This document shows, in pieces, positions 30,183 to 30,336 of a DNA stretch of 30,336 nucleotides. The notes beneath the pieces are model-generated. The model worked only from the letters and a program-made list of their open reading frames with translations, ran no database searches and was not told the DNA's origin. A program made the translations under genes and the position numbers. The DNA is from a virus: the IMG/VR virus record IMGVR_UViG_3300025127_000165, positions 1 to 30,336 of that record; one strand, written 5' to 3'. Position 1 is the stretch's first letter, and every line of letters begins with the position of its first letter.

Positions 30183-30336
30183 TTGCAACCCCTACCAAAA
30201 AAACTACAGGACTTTAGATATTTCTTAATCGTTACTTGGAGACATCTAAACCTACCAGACCCTACACCTGTTCAGTTAGACATAGCTGAATATCTACAAT
30301 ATGGTGCAAGACGTAAAATCATACAGGGATTTCGTG
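30183..30336 (+). CDS. Large terminase subunit, T7 gp19-like (3' end outside window)
   Basis: This is the first 51 codons of the DNA-packaging ATPase/nuclease. The visible N-terminus, LPKKLQDFRYFLIVTWRHLN followed by LPDPTPVQLDIAEYL and RRKIIQGFR, is nearly the T7 gp19 N-terminus (LPKKLQDFRNFL, NLPDPTPIQYDIADYLQ, RRKIIEAFR). The Walker A motif should follow just outside the window. No ATG is available: the previous gene ends in the same frame at 30182, so the TTG at 30183 is the most likely start, giving a start directly abutting the small terminase stop. Confidence 0.95.
   Translation, partial: MQPLPKKLQDFRYFLIVTWRHLNLPDPTPVQLDIAEYLQYGARRKIIQGFR

Noticed and set aside
1-30336. T7-type phage promoters (23-base class with CACTATAGGGAGA-like core)
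   Set aside because: No close match in any spacer; fragments such as TATAGAGA near 5032 or TATAGTTAGGGA near 1545 are too short and do not recur.
1-30336. Photosynthesis or other auxiliary metabolic genes, CRISPR arrays, insertion sequences
   Set aside because: All coding space was accounted for by phage structural, replication or small unknown genes; no matching motifs or repeat arrays were seen.

Overview
This window is part of a T7-like podovirus genome (Autographivirus type), most likely a marine cyanophage. The T7 gene order is almost intact on the + strand: single-subunit RNA polymerase (5' end outside the window), single-stranded DNA-binding protein, endonuclease I, primase-helicase, 5'-3' exonuclease, portal, scaffold, major capsid protein, tail tubular proteins A and B, internal virion proteins gp13 to gp16, tail fibre, small terminase and the first 51 codons of the large terminase. 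The marine cyanophage assignment rests on low GC, on several small protein families I recognise from Prochlorococcus/Synechococcus phages (the YPSAYAN-type basic protein, the GGLTARGRRKYN-type protein, two secreted proteins in a reversed cassette) and on the style of the tail-fibre accessory proteins. The exact host cannot be read from the window.

Layout: (1) 1-4942, transcription and DNA metabolism. (2) 4943-5055, a hairpin-rich boundary with a candidate promoter. (3) 5056-10720, head module: portal, scaffold and capsid, interspersed with at least nine short, mostly basic genes. (4) 10724-21555, tail tube and internal/ejection proteins; the cell-wall-degrading domain lies at the C-terminus of the gp15 homologue, not in gp16 as in T7. 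(5) 21558-27756, tail fibre followed by a run of small fibre-like, C1q-like and chaperone-like genes. (6) 27756-29392, a membrane-associated protein, then a three-gene cassette on the opposite strand (two secreted proteins and one two-helix membrane protein). (7) 29459-30336, two small unknown genes and the terminase genes. Coding density is very high; the two longest gene-free gaps are 113 bases each (4943-5055 and 9498-9610).

The most striking feature is an absence. In T7 the DNA polymerase gene (gene 5) lies between primase-helicase and exonuclease; here those two genes are 2 bases apart and no polymerase is present in the window. In keeping with this, the helicase stops where T7 gp4 begins its acidic C-terminal tail, the part that docks on the polymerase, and the SSB tail is much less acidic than in T7. 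A lineage of marine cyanopodoviruses lacking DNA polymerase has, to my recollection, already been reported, and this window probably belongs to it or to a relative. A polymerase gene upstream of the window cannot be excluded.

No integrase, photosynthesis gene, ribonucleotide reductase, tRNA, CRISPR, transposon or recognisable endolysin was found. Transcription is probably shared between the phage RNA polymerase and host-type promoters: AT-rich -10 boxes lie in several of the spacers where genes are not tightly packed. Many other genes follow the preceding stop codon by exactly two bases, usually without a clear Shine-Dalgarno sequence, suggesting coupled translation.
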